Source of the DNA: Camellia lanceoleosa
Lineage: Eukaryota > Streptophyta > Magnoliopsida > Ericales > Theaceae
DNA: 64,000 bases
Assembly: GCA_025200525.1 (NCBI GenBank)
Contig: CM045770.1
Location: 80,551,847-80,615,846, forward strand
Reading direction: 5' to 3'
Position 1 is the first letter of the stretch. Every line of letters begins with the position of its first letter. The notes under the pieces were generated by a model. That model saw only the letters and a list, made by a program, of their open reading frames with translations, made no database searches and had not been told where the DNA came from. Positions 1 through 11,411 of the stretch are shown here, one piece after another. The translations under genes and the position numbers were made by a program.

Positions 1-1
1 C

Positions 2-997
2 TTAACTCCATACTTTCTTTTTCTATCCTTCAACTCTACTCAATTTATTCTCCCTTCAAGCCTTGCTACTCTTTCCTCTCCTAAGGAAATTCCAGCTATT
101 ACTTCATCTCCAATAATAGCTGATTCCCGTAAAGAAGACACTAGTAGCTCACCAGTTTCTCATCCACTATCCCTATCTAGCTCCAGTTCCTCTTTTCTTG
201 ATTTACTGGTAGCTAAGACTATAGAAACTGCTAGGAATACTTTATCTTCCTCTCTTATCCCTATGCAGCTATCTCTTCCTCCTATTAGAGCCCTTTCTGT
301 ACCAACCATGTCAACAAAAAAGGTGGACATTTTTGAAGCTAGACTAGCTAGCCTTTTTGACATGTCTTTCACCATTCCAATAGTTAGCAATGAAACTGAG
401 CCATTAGTCCTAGCTGATTCTCTCTTAGAAATTTTTGAGAGCTCTTTCTCCACCAATAGGACTTCTTTGCCTTCATTAGACTTGGACAGTTGTTTGGAGT
501 TGTTGACATTCTTCTCGAGGATCTCCTTCGAAGCTTTGCAAAGGCCTATTATCAAGAATGACTTCCTCCAGTGCTGCAAGATTGTTGAGCAATCTAACAT
601 GACTATTTCAAGTCATTTATCTCAGGTGGCAGCTACCATTGACTTTTACATCAATATCTGCCATGTTACCAAAGCTGCAGAAGAGAAATTGTTGAGAGAC
701 CAGAGATTTGTTTCCTAAATACATACTGAAGTGTCAAAATTGAAAGAACAATATTCCCCTGTCACCAAATTTCGAGCTCAACTATTGGAGAAGAAAGCTC
801 AGTTTGAAGAAGAGTTATCAGCAGTCAACCTGGCTTTAGATCGAACTGCCACCAAGCTGCAAATTACTAACCAAGGACTGGCTGATCGAAAGTAAGAGAT
901 GGCTACAGCCATTCAGTTGTTCCCATCTCTTAAGAGTAGAGAGTCAATTGTAAAGGAACAGCTGAAACATTGTACTGACTTTTGGGCCAATCTATGA
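2..997 (+). pseudogene. Antisense extra ORF of a Tat-type gypsy element, 3' part
   Basis: One forward frame stays open from the window edge to a TAA at 716-718, continues in the same frame to a second TAA at 893-895, and ends at TGA 995-997. The predicted protein is Ser/Thr-rich at first and becomes a Lys/Glu/Gln-rich, coiled-coil-like stretch after about position 720. I do not recognise a catalytic domain. Its position matters: it lies head-to-head with a minus-strand integrase fragment at 1216-1959, the same arrangement as the extra antisense gene of the complete element at 15782-27572. Tat-lineage plant elements are known to carry such additional ORFs between integrase and the 3' LTR. The 5' end lies outside the window. 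Two in-frame stops make it a pseudogene; an unrelated host gene fragment is possible but less likely. Confidence 0.55.
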
Positions 998-1215
998 CTG
1001 CATGTATTCAACTCATTATGAAATAAGATCTTTATTTATTATTTGAGTATTTTTATGCTCCTTTCGTTTAGCACTTATTATATTCCTTGTGTTTTCCACA
1101 CAGTTGGATAATAAGGCTTCAAATATCTGCCATTAATTTTCTTGGAGTGTACATATTCATCCAAATTTCTCAAATGATATGTTCCCTAAGGCAAGACTCT
1201 ATGAACTTGATATAG

Positions 1216-1959
1216 TCATTCCCAGTTAGGTGACCATTTACCAAACTTGTGGCTTTTAATCCTTATTGGGAGTATTGTCTTCCATACCAAATCACCTTCA
1301 TCAAAGCTAATGTGCTTGACCTTCTTATTATAGTTTTTGGCTGCTTTCTTTTTTTGGAAAAGAATGCTATTTAATACCAAAATTTTAGCTTCATCCACAT
1401 TCTTTAATTCCAAGCACATACTCTGATGGTACTACTTAAGAACTAACTGATCCTGGCATCTTACCCTCAAGGACTTAATGTTAATTTCTACAGGTAGTAC
1501 TGCATCATGCCTATATACTAAGGCATAAGGAGTGACTCCTGCACTTGATCTTGGAGAAGTCCTATAAACCCATAATACATCCAATAGTAAGTTATGCTAA
1601 TCCCTGAGATTGTTTTTCACAACTTTCTGTATTCATTTTTTCAAAGACTTATTGGATGATTCTGCCTGACCATTGGCTTGTGCATAATAGGGGGTAGAAT
1701 TAACAAGGCTAATTTCAAACTCTGCCACAAAAGATTTTACCATCTTTCCATCAAATATAGTCCCATTATCAATAGTTATAGTCTGTGGGATTCCAAATAT
1801 GTGGATCAGATTTTTAATGAATCCAATAACTTCGATCTGATCTACAGTCTTATACGGTTTAGCTTCGACCCACTTAGTGAAGTAATCTGTGGCCATTAAG
1901 ATGAAACAATGATGTTTCGAAAATGGTAGATGTATTTTTCCTATCATATCCATAGCCCA
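1216..1959 (-). pseudogene. Ty3/gypsy integrase fragment (core and C-terminus)
   Basis: Two minus-strand open segments, 1633-1953 and 1216-1419, with decayed coding sequence between them. The first contains the integrase core: the DYFTKWVEA block, the second catalytic Asp in TIDNGT and the catalytic Glu in NGQAESSNK. The linking region at about 1430-1600 still reads like the conserved YRTSPR segment, and the second segment carries the post-core region ending in PNWE. The N-terminal zinc-binding half, RT and gag are absent; homology stops at about 1960. This is a truncated integrase of the same Tat type as the element at 15.8-27.6 kb, non-functional because of truncation and frameshifts. Confidence 0.8.
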
Positions 1960-2431
1960 TCATAGAGGTTTACAGTAACAAGCTACTTGGAACTACTTTT
2001 ATGAATAAAGTGCAGTGCAGAAATTTGAAGTACAGAAATGTAAAGAACAAGAAATATAAAAACTGAAAGAAAAATAAAGTAGATAAAACTAATTTATGAA
2101 TCTGAGTCCGGGGGCTTCTTTCTGGGGCCTTCTCTAACCGTCGAATCATCCCTCTATGATCGATGATCATGTTTCTTCACAGTTAGCTCTACTACGCCAT
2201 ATCTGCAGTTAGGCTTCCCTCTTGATTTTGAATTTAAATATATGAGTAACCGTTAAAGCCACGTCACATTGCATCTCTTTGCTGATCCAGTGCTATGCAG
2301 ATCCACAATAATCAATACTAATTGTCACGTATGTGATTATGATTGAAGATCTGAATTGTCTTCCCGTATTGCTCTCATCCTGCTACGTGTTGAACTGTGA
2401 TTGACCTGTACAAAATATGTAGCCAACAAAA
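1960..2431. other. Non-coding stretch after the integrase fragment
   Basis: No coding signal. It begins where gypsy homology stops and has some GC-richer sequence at 2100-2420. I see no splice-site pattern, RNA gene or element end that I can support. Confidence 0.4.
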
Positions 2432-2890
2432 ACGTAATAAGATAATAATATATACATTAAAATGATATTTTATTATTACATTTTAAGAATAACACATTTG
2501 ACAAAAGTTTAATAAGACAATAGTACATAAATGTCTTATTGTCACATTTTAAGACGAATGACACATTTGATAAAAATTTATAATATAGTACACATTAAAA
2601 TAATGTCTTATTGTCACATTTTAAAAATGATATATTTGATAAAAGTTTAATAGGACAATAATGCACAAATGTTCTATTGTCACATTTTAAGAACGACAAA
2701 AAATTAATAAGAAATAGTATACAAATTAGAATGATATCCTATTATCACATTTTAAGAAGAATGACACATTTAACAAAAATTTAATAAGACAATAATGTAC
2801 ATATTAGGATGATGTCACATATATCGTCACATTTTAATAATGATATATTTGAAAAAAATTTAATAAGACAATAGTACAGAAATGAAGCAT
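2432..2890. repeat. Degenerate minisatellite, about 70-bp unit, 6-7 copies
   Basis: The motif AATAAGACAATA recurs with variation at about 2437, 2511, 2649, 2706, 2783 and 2862. Between copies, ATTGTCACATTTTAAGAA and ACACATTTGA recur. Spacing is 57-79 bp apart from one larger gap holding a more diverged copy. The array is AT-rich, with no coding potential. Confidence 0.75.
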
Positions 2891-2958
2891 ACTCACATGA
2901 ATCTCCAAGAAATATAGTAAAGAGATCTCATGATATACCTTTTCAAATTCAATAAGAT

Positions 2959-3903
2959 TTAGGGTTGGTTCGGGATGTTCTAAAAAAGTGTACTTTTTGA
3001 CTTTTTAACTTATATATGTTGAGTTTGGGTTGGGTTTGATGTGATGTGTTAGAGAGGTGATGTGATTTAAATAAGATGATGTGACTTAAATAGGATAGTG
3101 ACTTTTTGTATTATTTAGTAGATGCCAAATTTAGGGCTGGTTTGGGGTAAACTAATTCAGTCAAAAAGCCAAAAAGTTACTCCAAAATCCAAAAAGATAT
3201 TACTATTCATCAAAAAAAAAAAAAATTAATAATAATTTTTTTCTACCCAAAGTACAATAAGAAGTGACCAACAGCCGGCTGCTGTGCAGCGGCAGTCCAA
3301 GCATTGGGAATGATTGGGTGTGCTTGGCACACACACCTGTTTGGCTTGTGGAGGCTATCATGGGTCCCGTTTTGATAATCTGAACCGTTAAATGTGTAGA
3401 ACTCGTCGAATACTATATGTCTGCAAAAAATCACATTGATCGGATATCGATAACTATATGATCAGATCAGTTACGTACGACAAATGGATGGTGTTATAAT
3501 TAATTATTGAAAAAATAAATATATCTGATCAGATAGCTATCGATATCCGATTAACGTGATTTTTTATAGGTACATAGTGTTCGACGAGTTATACACATTG
3601 AACGGTTCAGATTATTAAAATGGGACCCGTAATGACCTCCACGAACCAAACAAAACCGTGCAGTGCTTTGTAAAAAAAATAGCCAATAATTTCCAACTCC
3701 TCCTCACAGCTGCCGATTTGTACTGCTGGGGCCCACCTGTCACTATTCATCTCTTACACACTCTTTTTATACAATTTTTTAATACACATTTTTTCATAAA
3801 AATCCAAAAAGTTAACCCAAACCTTCATATTTTTTTTTTGTCTTTTTTAGTTCAAAAAGACAAAAAGTGCACTTTTTTAAGACACCCCAAACAAACTCTT
3901 AGT
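2959..3903. mobile_element. Compound MITE with long internal hairpin
   Basis: The outer ends are inverted repeats of about 50 bp: GGGTTGGTTCGGGATG then TAAAAAAGTG on the left, and the complement of GTGTCTTAAAAAAGTGC plus TTTGGGG on the right. A second related left end lies at about 3132, suggesting a nested or doubled element. Inside, roughly 3365-3475 and 3520-3630 form a second, imperfect inverted repeat (for example GAACCGTT and AACGGTTC; GGATATCGATA and TATCGATATCC). There is no coding capacity. The TTTGGGGT-type ends are shared with the element at 13568-13710. No clear target duplication was found. Confidence 0.65.
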
Positions 3904-4616
3904 CTTAGTGTACAAAAAAATTCATGGGACTTTTCGCTACATATTTTTTTGAGATGAAACTTTTGGACAAATTTTATTTATTTATTTTAAGTTAGTTGTG
4001 ACATTTATTTTAGGAGAAATAATAGTACAATGTGGCAGTCGAAAAAATTACAAATTAATGAGAAAGTTTATACTTTTTTTTAATAAATAAATTGTTATTT
4101 TTTTATTTTAATAATTTTACAACTTATTTTTACTATTATCACCGTCAAGTTATTTAGCCTTTATTTTATTTGAGCTTTTAACTATCAAGGGTTGTGTCAA
4201 AATGATTGATAGTAACCCCTAATTTTTGACAATTGACAATGATTTGAGACATTTAAAGAATGGGATAAGGCTTAGAATATGCCAATCATATCGTTGAATT
4301 GGAGTACGATAAATTTTTTAGAGTAATATTAGGGCTTTAGAAAAGACAAAATAAAAAAACAGTGAGAAATTGAATTAATGATTAGGATTTATTCAAGATT
4401 TGTTATACAATAAAAATTTTAAATAAACACCATAGATTTACATATTCATGGTACCATTTTCTAGTACCTTAGAATTTTTCAAAATTTTAATTTCATTCCA
4501 GTGGTGCTAGAGGTCTCGAATTCACCTCAACAACAAAATTTTTTTTTTTTGGATGGTGGCTGCGTTAGTTAGTTATTTATTTTTGGTTATTTATTTATTT
4601 ATTTTTTTTTTTAAAG
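3904..4616. other. AT-rich intergenic stretch
   Basis: Long A and T tracts and no supported gene, RNA or repeat structure. Confidence 0.4.
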
Positions 4617-4863
4617 GATGATTTATGTGTAGGAATGTGTCAAAAAATTAGATATTCTACACCAATTCATCGTATAAAATTATATGATATTAACAAAATT
4701 TAATTAACAGTCTAACTGATCAGTCGATTTTATCACTCAACCAGTCCAACTTAATTGACTGATTAGTTAAGTTGTTGGTTAAATTTTGTTAATTTTATAT
4801 AATTTTGTACGATGAGTTGGTGCGTAATATTTAGTTTTTTGGCATACCCCTACATATAACTAC
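4617..4863. mobile_element. Foldback MITE, about 245 bp
   Basis: The two halves are near-complete inverted copies. The left arm contains TGTAGGAATGTGTCAAAAAA, then CACCAATTCATCGTA, then ATTAACAAAATTTAA. The right arm contains the reverse complements TTTTTTGGCATACCCCTACA, TACGATGAGTTGGTG and TTAAATTTTGTTAAT. The loop is short, around 4730-4750. There is no coding capacity and the family is not assigned. Confidence 0.65.
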
Positions 4864-5127
4864 TTTTTTTTTTAAAAAAAAAAAAAAACCAAACGAATAT
4901 AGCCCAACAAATAAAATAAAATAAAATTTAAAAAAAAATCAACATAGCCCAACAAATAGAAAAAATAAAAAAAAAAATTCAACCTATGTAATTTGATAAA
5001 GTGAGTGAGTTGGGTTAGATTTTATCAAATTATATTAACTGAGTTAGTACGAGATGTCTAATACATATAACCACCCTTATAAAAAAGAAAAGAAAAAAAA
5101 AAATTTAAAAATAAACCAAACACAAAA

Positions 5128-5159
<32 letters not shown>

Positions 5160-5575
5160 AAGAAGAATTTCGAGGCCTCAAGCATTAATCTTTTCGTTTA
5201 TGATTTTTCATTAATATAATGGACATAAGATAATGCAAGCCTTGTCCAGTTCGTATGATGGAGGGAGAATTGGAACATGTTAACATTTGACGCATCACGT
5301 CTTATTAACAAATGCATTTATTAACTGTCACATCAATGATCATTGTGGGGAACAATAATTTAGACCATTGAAAATTACATCACTAATAGCACTAATATAT
5401 TAAGAATGACAAAAAAAAAAAAAAAAAAAACATAGAAAGTGGACAGACCTCACTGCCACATCATTAGTACTCCTCTTAGTGCTCCATTTTTAGTGTTCTC
5501 AAACATTTCCATTGTGGGTTCTCTTTTTATTCCTTTCTCATAACTCATATATTGTTTAATGGTGGCACTAGATAC
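4864..5575. other. Intergenic stretch with long poly(A) tracts
   Basis: Contains A-rich simple sequence at about 4870-4990, 5085-5165 and 5410-5430. No gene is seen. Confidence 0.4.
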
Positions 5576-5580
5576 ACTAA

Positions 5581-5783
5581 GGCCCATTTTAGGAAGCTGG
5601 TAAAAAGTCAGTTTTCAATTTTTTACCAATTTTGAGTCACATCATCTTTCACAAAATTTTTTCACAAAATTTTTTCCCAAAAAAACAAAACAGTCACATC
5701 ACCTCTCACAAAACTTTCCCACAAAAAGACAAAAAAGCTAAAAAAGTCAAAAAGTCAGCTTTTTACCAACTTCCCAAAACACC
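5581..5783. mobile_element. MITE, about 203 bp, with 5-bp flanking repeat
   Basis: Terminal inverted repeats: GGCCCATTTTAGGAAGCTGG at the left, and the complement of GGTGTTTTGGGAAGTTGG at the right, followed inward by TAAAAAG. The pentamer ACTAA flanks both ends (5576-5580 and 5784-5788), consistent with a target duplication. No coding capacity. Confidence 0.65.
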
Positions 5784-5861
5784 ACTAATTAATATATTAA
5801 CTAATATATTAATACTAATTATAATATTATTATTGATCCCACTTATTATATAAATTATAAA

Positions 5862-6509
5862 GGGTTAATTACACTAATAGTCCCTATAGTTTAGGACTTG
5901 TGTCACTTTGGTCCCTGACTTTTCAATTGTGACACATTTGACCCTGAATTTTGAATCTTGTTTCAAATAAGGACAATTGAAAATATTATTAGATTTTTCA
6001 AGGGTAAAATCGTCAATTTGATAAAATATAAACTAATTTGACAAAAATAAATGTCAAAAAAATATTTTTAATTTTTTTAAAATTATTTTTATCCACCAAT
6101 GATAAAATTATGTAAAATTAATAAAAATTACATGATTAATTTTTTAAAATTAATTTTACATGATCATCATCCAAACACATAATAAAAATTAATTTGGTAA
6201 AAAAAATAAATAAATGTCAAAAAAATTTATCAATTTTACATAATTTTATTTTTAGTAGGTAGAAATAATTTTTTAAAATTCAAAAATATTTGTTTGACAT
6301 TTATTTTTGTCAAATTAGTTTATATTTTGTCAAATTAGTTTATATTTTATCAAATTGACAATTTTACCCTTGAAAAATCTAATTATATATTCAATTGTCC
6401 TTATTTGGAACAAGATTCAAAATTCAGGGTCAAATGTGTCACAATTGAAAAGTCAGGGACCAAAGTGACACAAGCCCCAAACTATAGGGACTATTTGTGT
6501 AATTTGCCC
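5862..6509. mobile_element. Mutator-like MITE with long TIRs and 9-bp target duplication
   Basis: The element begins GGGTTAATTACACTAATAGT and ends in the complement of GGGCAAATTACACAAATAGT. The inverted repeats extend for over 100 bp (ACTTTTCAATTGTGACAC on the left, GTGTCACAATTGAAAAGT on the right). The 9-mer AATTATAAA lies immediately on both sides (5853-5861 and 6510-6518). Long TIRs with a 9-bp duplication are the hallmark of Mutator-like elements. There is no transposase, so it is non-autonomous. Confidence 0.85.
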
Positions 6510-6518
6510 AATTATAAA

Positions 6519-7324
6519 TATTAAAAATTTCTTAAATTATGTTACATTATCAATTGACATATTAGTTAATAAACTAATTGATACATATAATATTATTCAT
6601 TGTTTAATGGATGATGTTACAAATGTTATAACTAAATTTTATAATTAATTATAGTTAAGATAAAATTATAATTAAATATTATATAAATTATTAAATTTTT
6701 TTGAATCATAATTAAAATAATGATCATAATTAATATCACAAAGGTTATAACTAACACCAATAAAGTATAATTTGATATCACAATAAATCATAATTAAAAT
6801 TTGACATTTGTTAAACGCATCATTAAGATGATCTTTAAACATGATAAATTAAGTATCTCAAACATATTTCATATTCTAATTAATATGGTACATATCCAAA
6901 AGAGGTGAGTATTGTATAATTTCCCTTGTTTAATATTGTTCCAAGATCTTGAATAATTTTAGAGAGCACCTATTTTTCATGAAAAATAAGACATAAATAA
7001 TATATATATATATTGTACAAATTAAGGTGGCATCAAATAATAAAACGAAAGGAGACTCAATAAAGCAAATACTACATAGATTTTTTTTTTCTTTTTTTAA
7101 AAAAGAAAGAAAAATAAGATGAAATCATATAACAATAGTTATGAGATCAATTTATATTTTTTTTCTTAAATATTTATATGAAATCTATAAAATAAACAAA
7201 TCAAATTATCAAGATATATGTTATAATGGGCTTACAAGCCCAAACTGTACCTCCCCATTCCACCTTACTGAGAAGCTCCTTCATTGTCACACTAATGGAG
7301 AAAAATTAGATTGTAACACTAATG
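6519..7324. other. AT-rich intergenic stretch
   Basis: No gene, RNA or clear element boundary seen. Short open frames here lack any recognisable domain. Confidence 0.4.
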
Positions 7325-7486
7325 GTGTGTTTGGTTGGGGGATTTGGGGAGGGATTTAGAAAAAGAAATGAAAAAGGTAGGTGAAATATAAATAAATCAT
7401 ATCTATATTTCACATATTTTCACACACTTTTTCCTTTTCTCTTTCCCTTTCCAAATCCCTCTCCAAATCTCCTAACCAAACACAGC
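7325..7486. mobile_element. Small MITE, about 160 bp
   Basis: The inverted ends GTGTGTTTGGTTGGGGGATT and the complement of GCTGTGTTTGGTTAGGAGAT are followed inward by TTGGGGAGGGATTT and its partner AAATCCCTCTCCAA. No convincing target duplication and no coding capacity. Confidence 0.6.
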
Positions 7487-8879
7487 ATAAAAGTCTATAA
7501 TTAAGTGGCTCCAAGAAATTGAGCTTTCATTGACATACTTAAACTTAACTTCCCTTCAACTTGGTGGGCTGTCCCCTCATTTTGGTATATAGAGTCACCT
7601 ATCTCAATGGGGGTGTTTTTGGGGGATGCTAAAGCACACCACACCATGAGCCTTCTTTATGTGCTCTACTTTAATTTTTTAGGAGTTTGAACCAAAGTTT
7701 GTAATCTAATTTCATCGCTCCACTTGACACTTTTAACTGTACATAAAGTTGATTGGATAAATTTTTCAAGTCTATTTATCCAGGTCTAGATGGATTATTA
7801 GTGTTAAAAGTGTGAGTTTGAATTTTCGCTTATACATAAATTTGTTACTTATTACTATATATTTAAGTGATCATACTATGTAGCATTAACTAAAGGTGAC
7901 CTTTAAAATCTTAACTTGCTTAAGGTCTAATTCAAGAGATCTCCTGGTTAGGCATTCTAAAGTGTTCAATTATTTCAAGTTTTTACCTTTTTTATTTTTT
8001 ATTATCAAATTTGTTTGAAACTTTGAATCAAACAAAAACATTTGTTACATATATTTGCTTCCTTTTACTTTATGGAAAGCAAATCATACTCGTTGTACTT
8101 AAAAAAGCATAGTGGACTCGCTTTTTGCTGGAATGCCTAGGATGCCCTAAGGCTTTTGTTGATTATTGGTCTGTTACTGCATAATAACAGGCATGTACCA
8201 AAGGACATTTTTGGGATTTCGATATAATTAACAGGATTATCTATTGGGGAGCTCTGACTAAATTCTAAATCGAGTTTGTGATATATTAGTTGATAATATT
8301 TGAACCAAGTTTACATAGTTTTGTGTCAATATCTTAGTAATGTCTGTAATTCTTTAACTACTACCAATATTCCGTTAAAATTTGGAGATTAATAAAAATT
8401 AAGATAAAATGATGGGTTTTGGAGCAAATATGTTTTGAAAACAAGGACAAAATTTTTTTAAGCAAAGGCATTGTTTTCTATTTGTATTTTTCTGTTAGAA
8501 ACACATCCGAGTGAAATTCAAGAAGGAAGATGAATCATTAAATACATATAATTTTTATCTTATATATACGTTTAAATATGAAATAATCTTAAACGTATGT
8601 GCGAGATAGAAATTACATGTAAGATTATTTCACTTTCAAAACCACATTTACATTTAGATTAATTAGACATATGTAATTTCATAACAAAATTATATTTATT
8701 TTTATTGTTTTGATAATTTTTTAAAAATAATTAAGACTTGTTCATGGGACAATGAGTGTCCAATTAACTAACAAATCTTACAATATAAATAGTTTAAAGG
8801 AAAATGAAAAATTCCCCTAAAAATAATCCCCCTAATTAATCTCCCTAATTTCCATTTTTGGAAACTATTTTCTTTTTTC

Positions 8880-8910
<31 letters not shown>

Positions 8911-9404
8911 TTTTTACTTGAAATGACATTTCGGGGGATTCGGAGGCCCATTTCAGGGAATGAATCACAACCGTAGCTTAAATCATCAAAATAGGCATAT
9001 GATCAACTCCCACTAGCCCTTATAGCAGTAACCCATGTTTGAAGTATAGATTTAGATAGAAATTTAAAAAGAAAAATGAAAAAAGTGTGTAAAATATAAA
9101 TAAAATGTAATTATATTTTATTTATATTTTTCTTTTTTATTTATTTATTTAAATTCTTACAAAAATTCATATTCCAAACAGAGATTAAACTTTTATTTGA
9201 AAAAGGAAAGGAGGCTGACAAGACAACCCCAACAGATGGCTTAGTGGGTAAGATATATCCAAGAAAACAGAACATTAAAAAAAAATCCAAAAAAGAAAAA
9301 TAGTAGGAAAGCCTTTTGTGGACACCCCAAGGTCCCACGTTAGGATTGGGGCCACCCCTCAGGAACCGCCGTCCGTGACTGGTGTCGGTAGTTTGTTTGT
9401 GGTG
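7487..9404. other. Intergenic stretch with a small palindrome and poly(T)
   Basis: No gene is seen. A small inverted repeat lies at about 8543-8620 (TATACGTTTA and TAAACGTATG with matching flanks). A poly(T) run occurs at about 8876-8915. Open frames here are products of simple sequence. Confidence 0.4.
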
Positions 9405-10460
9405 CTCCTCTGCCGTGGTCTCCTGCGGTAATTTTTGTAGTATTTTGAAACGATACCGTTTTAGAATAAATTTTTTTAAAAAAAACAAAAACAGAACACA
9501 CCAACACAAAGAACCAAACCAAGGAAAAGAGATGGGAAAGAAGATACAAGCACAGAGGAAGAGAAAGAAGAAAGAAGAATGGCATCCCACCAAATTTAAC
9601 TTCTGTCCACCCTCCCAACATCTCCTTCTCTCCATCTCCTTTCTCTCTCTGGATTTTATGATTTACCCCATTTTCTCATCTGGGTTTTCGTCAAATCCCT
9701 CATAAACCCATTCGATATATATATATATATATTCTGATATATATATATCAATTATTTAAACAAAAGTTGGAGATTTTTTAATCTGATATATATATATATA
9801 TTCTGATATATATATATATACACATACATATAAACACTTCGAACATCCAAATGATAAATCAAAATTGACTAAAAAATAGATCAATACAAACAAAAGCAAA
9901 GAACAACAGTTCGAAATAATTTCCTCTCCTTCTCTTTGATTTTGGATCTCAAATCTTTCATAGAGATTTTGAAACTTTGATTTTCTTCATAAATCCATCT
10001 TTCTGCATTTCAGATCTAGGTTGAAACCGGGGGTAAAAAATAAAGAAAGATTAATAATAAATACAAAGAAACACAAAGTAGGTGTTTTGGTAACACCATT
10101 TCAAGAAACTTAGATCGTCAACAACTAGAAGAAAAAACACATGGAGATTTCAATCTGCAGGGCCAGTCTCTGAAAGATAGAAAGTTTTAAGAGAGAGAAA
10201 AGAAGGGGTTTTTCTTTTTTTAAGAGAGAAAAAGTGAGATCCTAGATAAGAAATCTTCACACCAAAAAAAAAAAACAAACGACCTTCTTTCCTCTTTCTC
10301 TTCCTCTGTGCTTGTATCTTCTTCCCCCATCTCTCTTCCTTGGTTTGGTTCTCTGTGTTGGTGTGTTCTGTTTTGTTTTTTTTTTTTGAAAATTTGTCCC
10401 AATACGACGTCGTTTTGGGGCACTGTAAAGACCACCACAGGAGACCACGGCAGAAGATCT
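9405..10460. mobile_element. Foldback element with arms of about 180 bp
   Basis: The left arm (about 9405-9590) and right arm (about 10262-10460) are inverted copies. CTGCCGTGGTCTCCTG is outermost in each, AGAACACACCAACACA lies mid-arm, and AGATACAAGCACAGAGGAAG is innermost. The loop of about 670 bp holds TA microsatellites and pyrimidine-rich, 5'UTR-like sequence but no supported ORF. The family is uncertain; a captured promoter or first-exon fragment duplicated in inverted orientation is also possible. Confidence 0.6.
9713..9830. repeat. TA dinucleotide microsatellites
   Basis: Several runs of TA/AT repeats separated by TTCTGA, inside the loop of the surrounding foldback element. Confidence 0.85.
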
Positions 10461-11136
10461 GGACTCATGCCGCAGGACGTTTTTGGTCATTTACTTTTTA
10501 ATTATAATAAAACTTTTAGATTTTAATTTGCATTTTACTGTAATCTTTTTGTTATTTCACTGTTTAAAATCTGAGTTAAAGTTAAAAAGAAGGAATTAAA
10601 GTAGAATTTACACACAAAAACATATAGGATAGAAAGTATAACTTGACTTATAATATATTTTTTTTAAATGCCCCTAAAACATATTTATGTGTTTATCATG
10701 TGAAACACATGTAAAGTTTAAGAACTTAATTGTTATAATTGAAAAATGGGAATCAAAATAAATTTTGAATTAAAGTTATTTTATTTTATTTTTAAGATTA
10801 GAAACTTAAATAAAATTTAAAAAATATAAGTCAAAAAAAGAGGGAAAAAAAAAGGGGAAATTACATCCATGGGATAGAAATTTTTTTTTTTTTTCTTTTA
10901 TACAAACAGGGAGGGGTACAACATCATACACTTGCACACCATCGTAGAATCATTTGCACTATATATATTTTTGTAATTTTTTAATTTGTCTCACCATGTT
11001 GAAATCCCCCCCCCCCCCCAGGAAAAAAAAGAATGAAGAAAAGGTGAGAAATTATGTTTTATGACATCATATTTAACATTCCCTAGGCCACCTCTGTGTG
11101 CTATATTTAATAGCGTCAATACTTTAAAAAATGTTT
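10461..11136. other. Intergenic stretch with homopolymers
   Basis: No gene. Contains poly(T) near 10885 and a poly(C) run at about 11007-11020. Confidence 0.4.
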
Positions 11137-11146
11137 TATTTATTTT

Positions 11147-11401
11147 TGGGCAAATTCCATATATCTCTTTCGAGATTTAGTAAAATTATAGATACTTTTC
11201 TGAGATTTAAAAAATTACAGATATCTCTTGAAGGCACTATTTATATAACAAATTAGGGGACAAATTGTTATAAAAATATAAACCTCAGGAAGTAATTTGT
11301 TATAAAAATATAAACCTTAAGGAGGTATCTGTAATTTCCAAAATCTCAAGGAGTATCTGTAATTTAGTTAAATCTCAAGGGAGGTATATGTAATTTGCCC
11401 A
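11147..11401. mobile_element. Mutator-like MITE, 255 bp, with 10-bp target duplication
   Basis: The element starts TGGGCAAATTCCATATATCT and ends with the complement of TGGGCAAATTACATATACCT. The decamer TATTTATTTT flanks both sides (11137-11146 and 11402-11411). Internal direct repeats (TTGTTATAAAAATATAAACC) occur near 11270 and 11300. The ends resemble those of the element at 5862-6509 (GGGCAAATTACA), so the two are probably related families. Confidence 0.8.
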
Positions 11402-11411
11402 TATTTATTTT

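Noticed and set aside
1970..2170. Minus-strand open frame near the integrase fragment as part of pol
   Set aside because: It shows no gypsy motif and lies beyond the point where homology ends.
9141..9635. Minus-strand open frame of 164 residues with hydrophobic runs
   Set aside because: It is the antisense of a purine-rich foldback arm and simple sequence. The hydrophobicity comes from T-rich composition, and the frame is not kept in the other arm.
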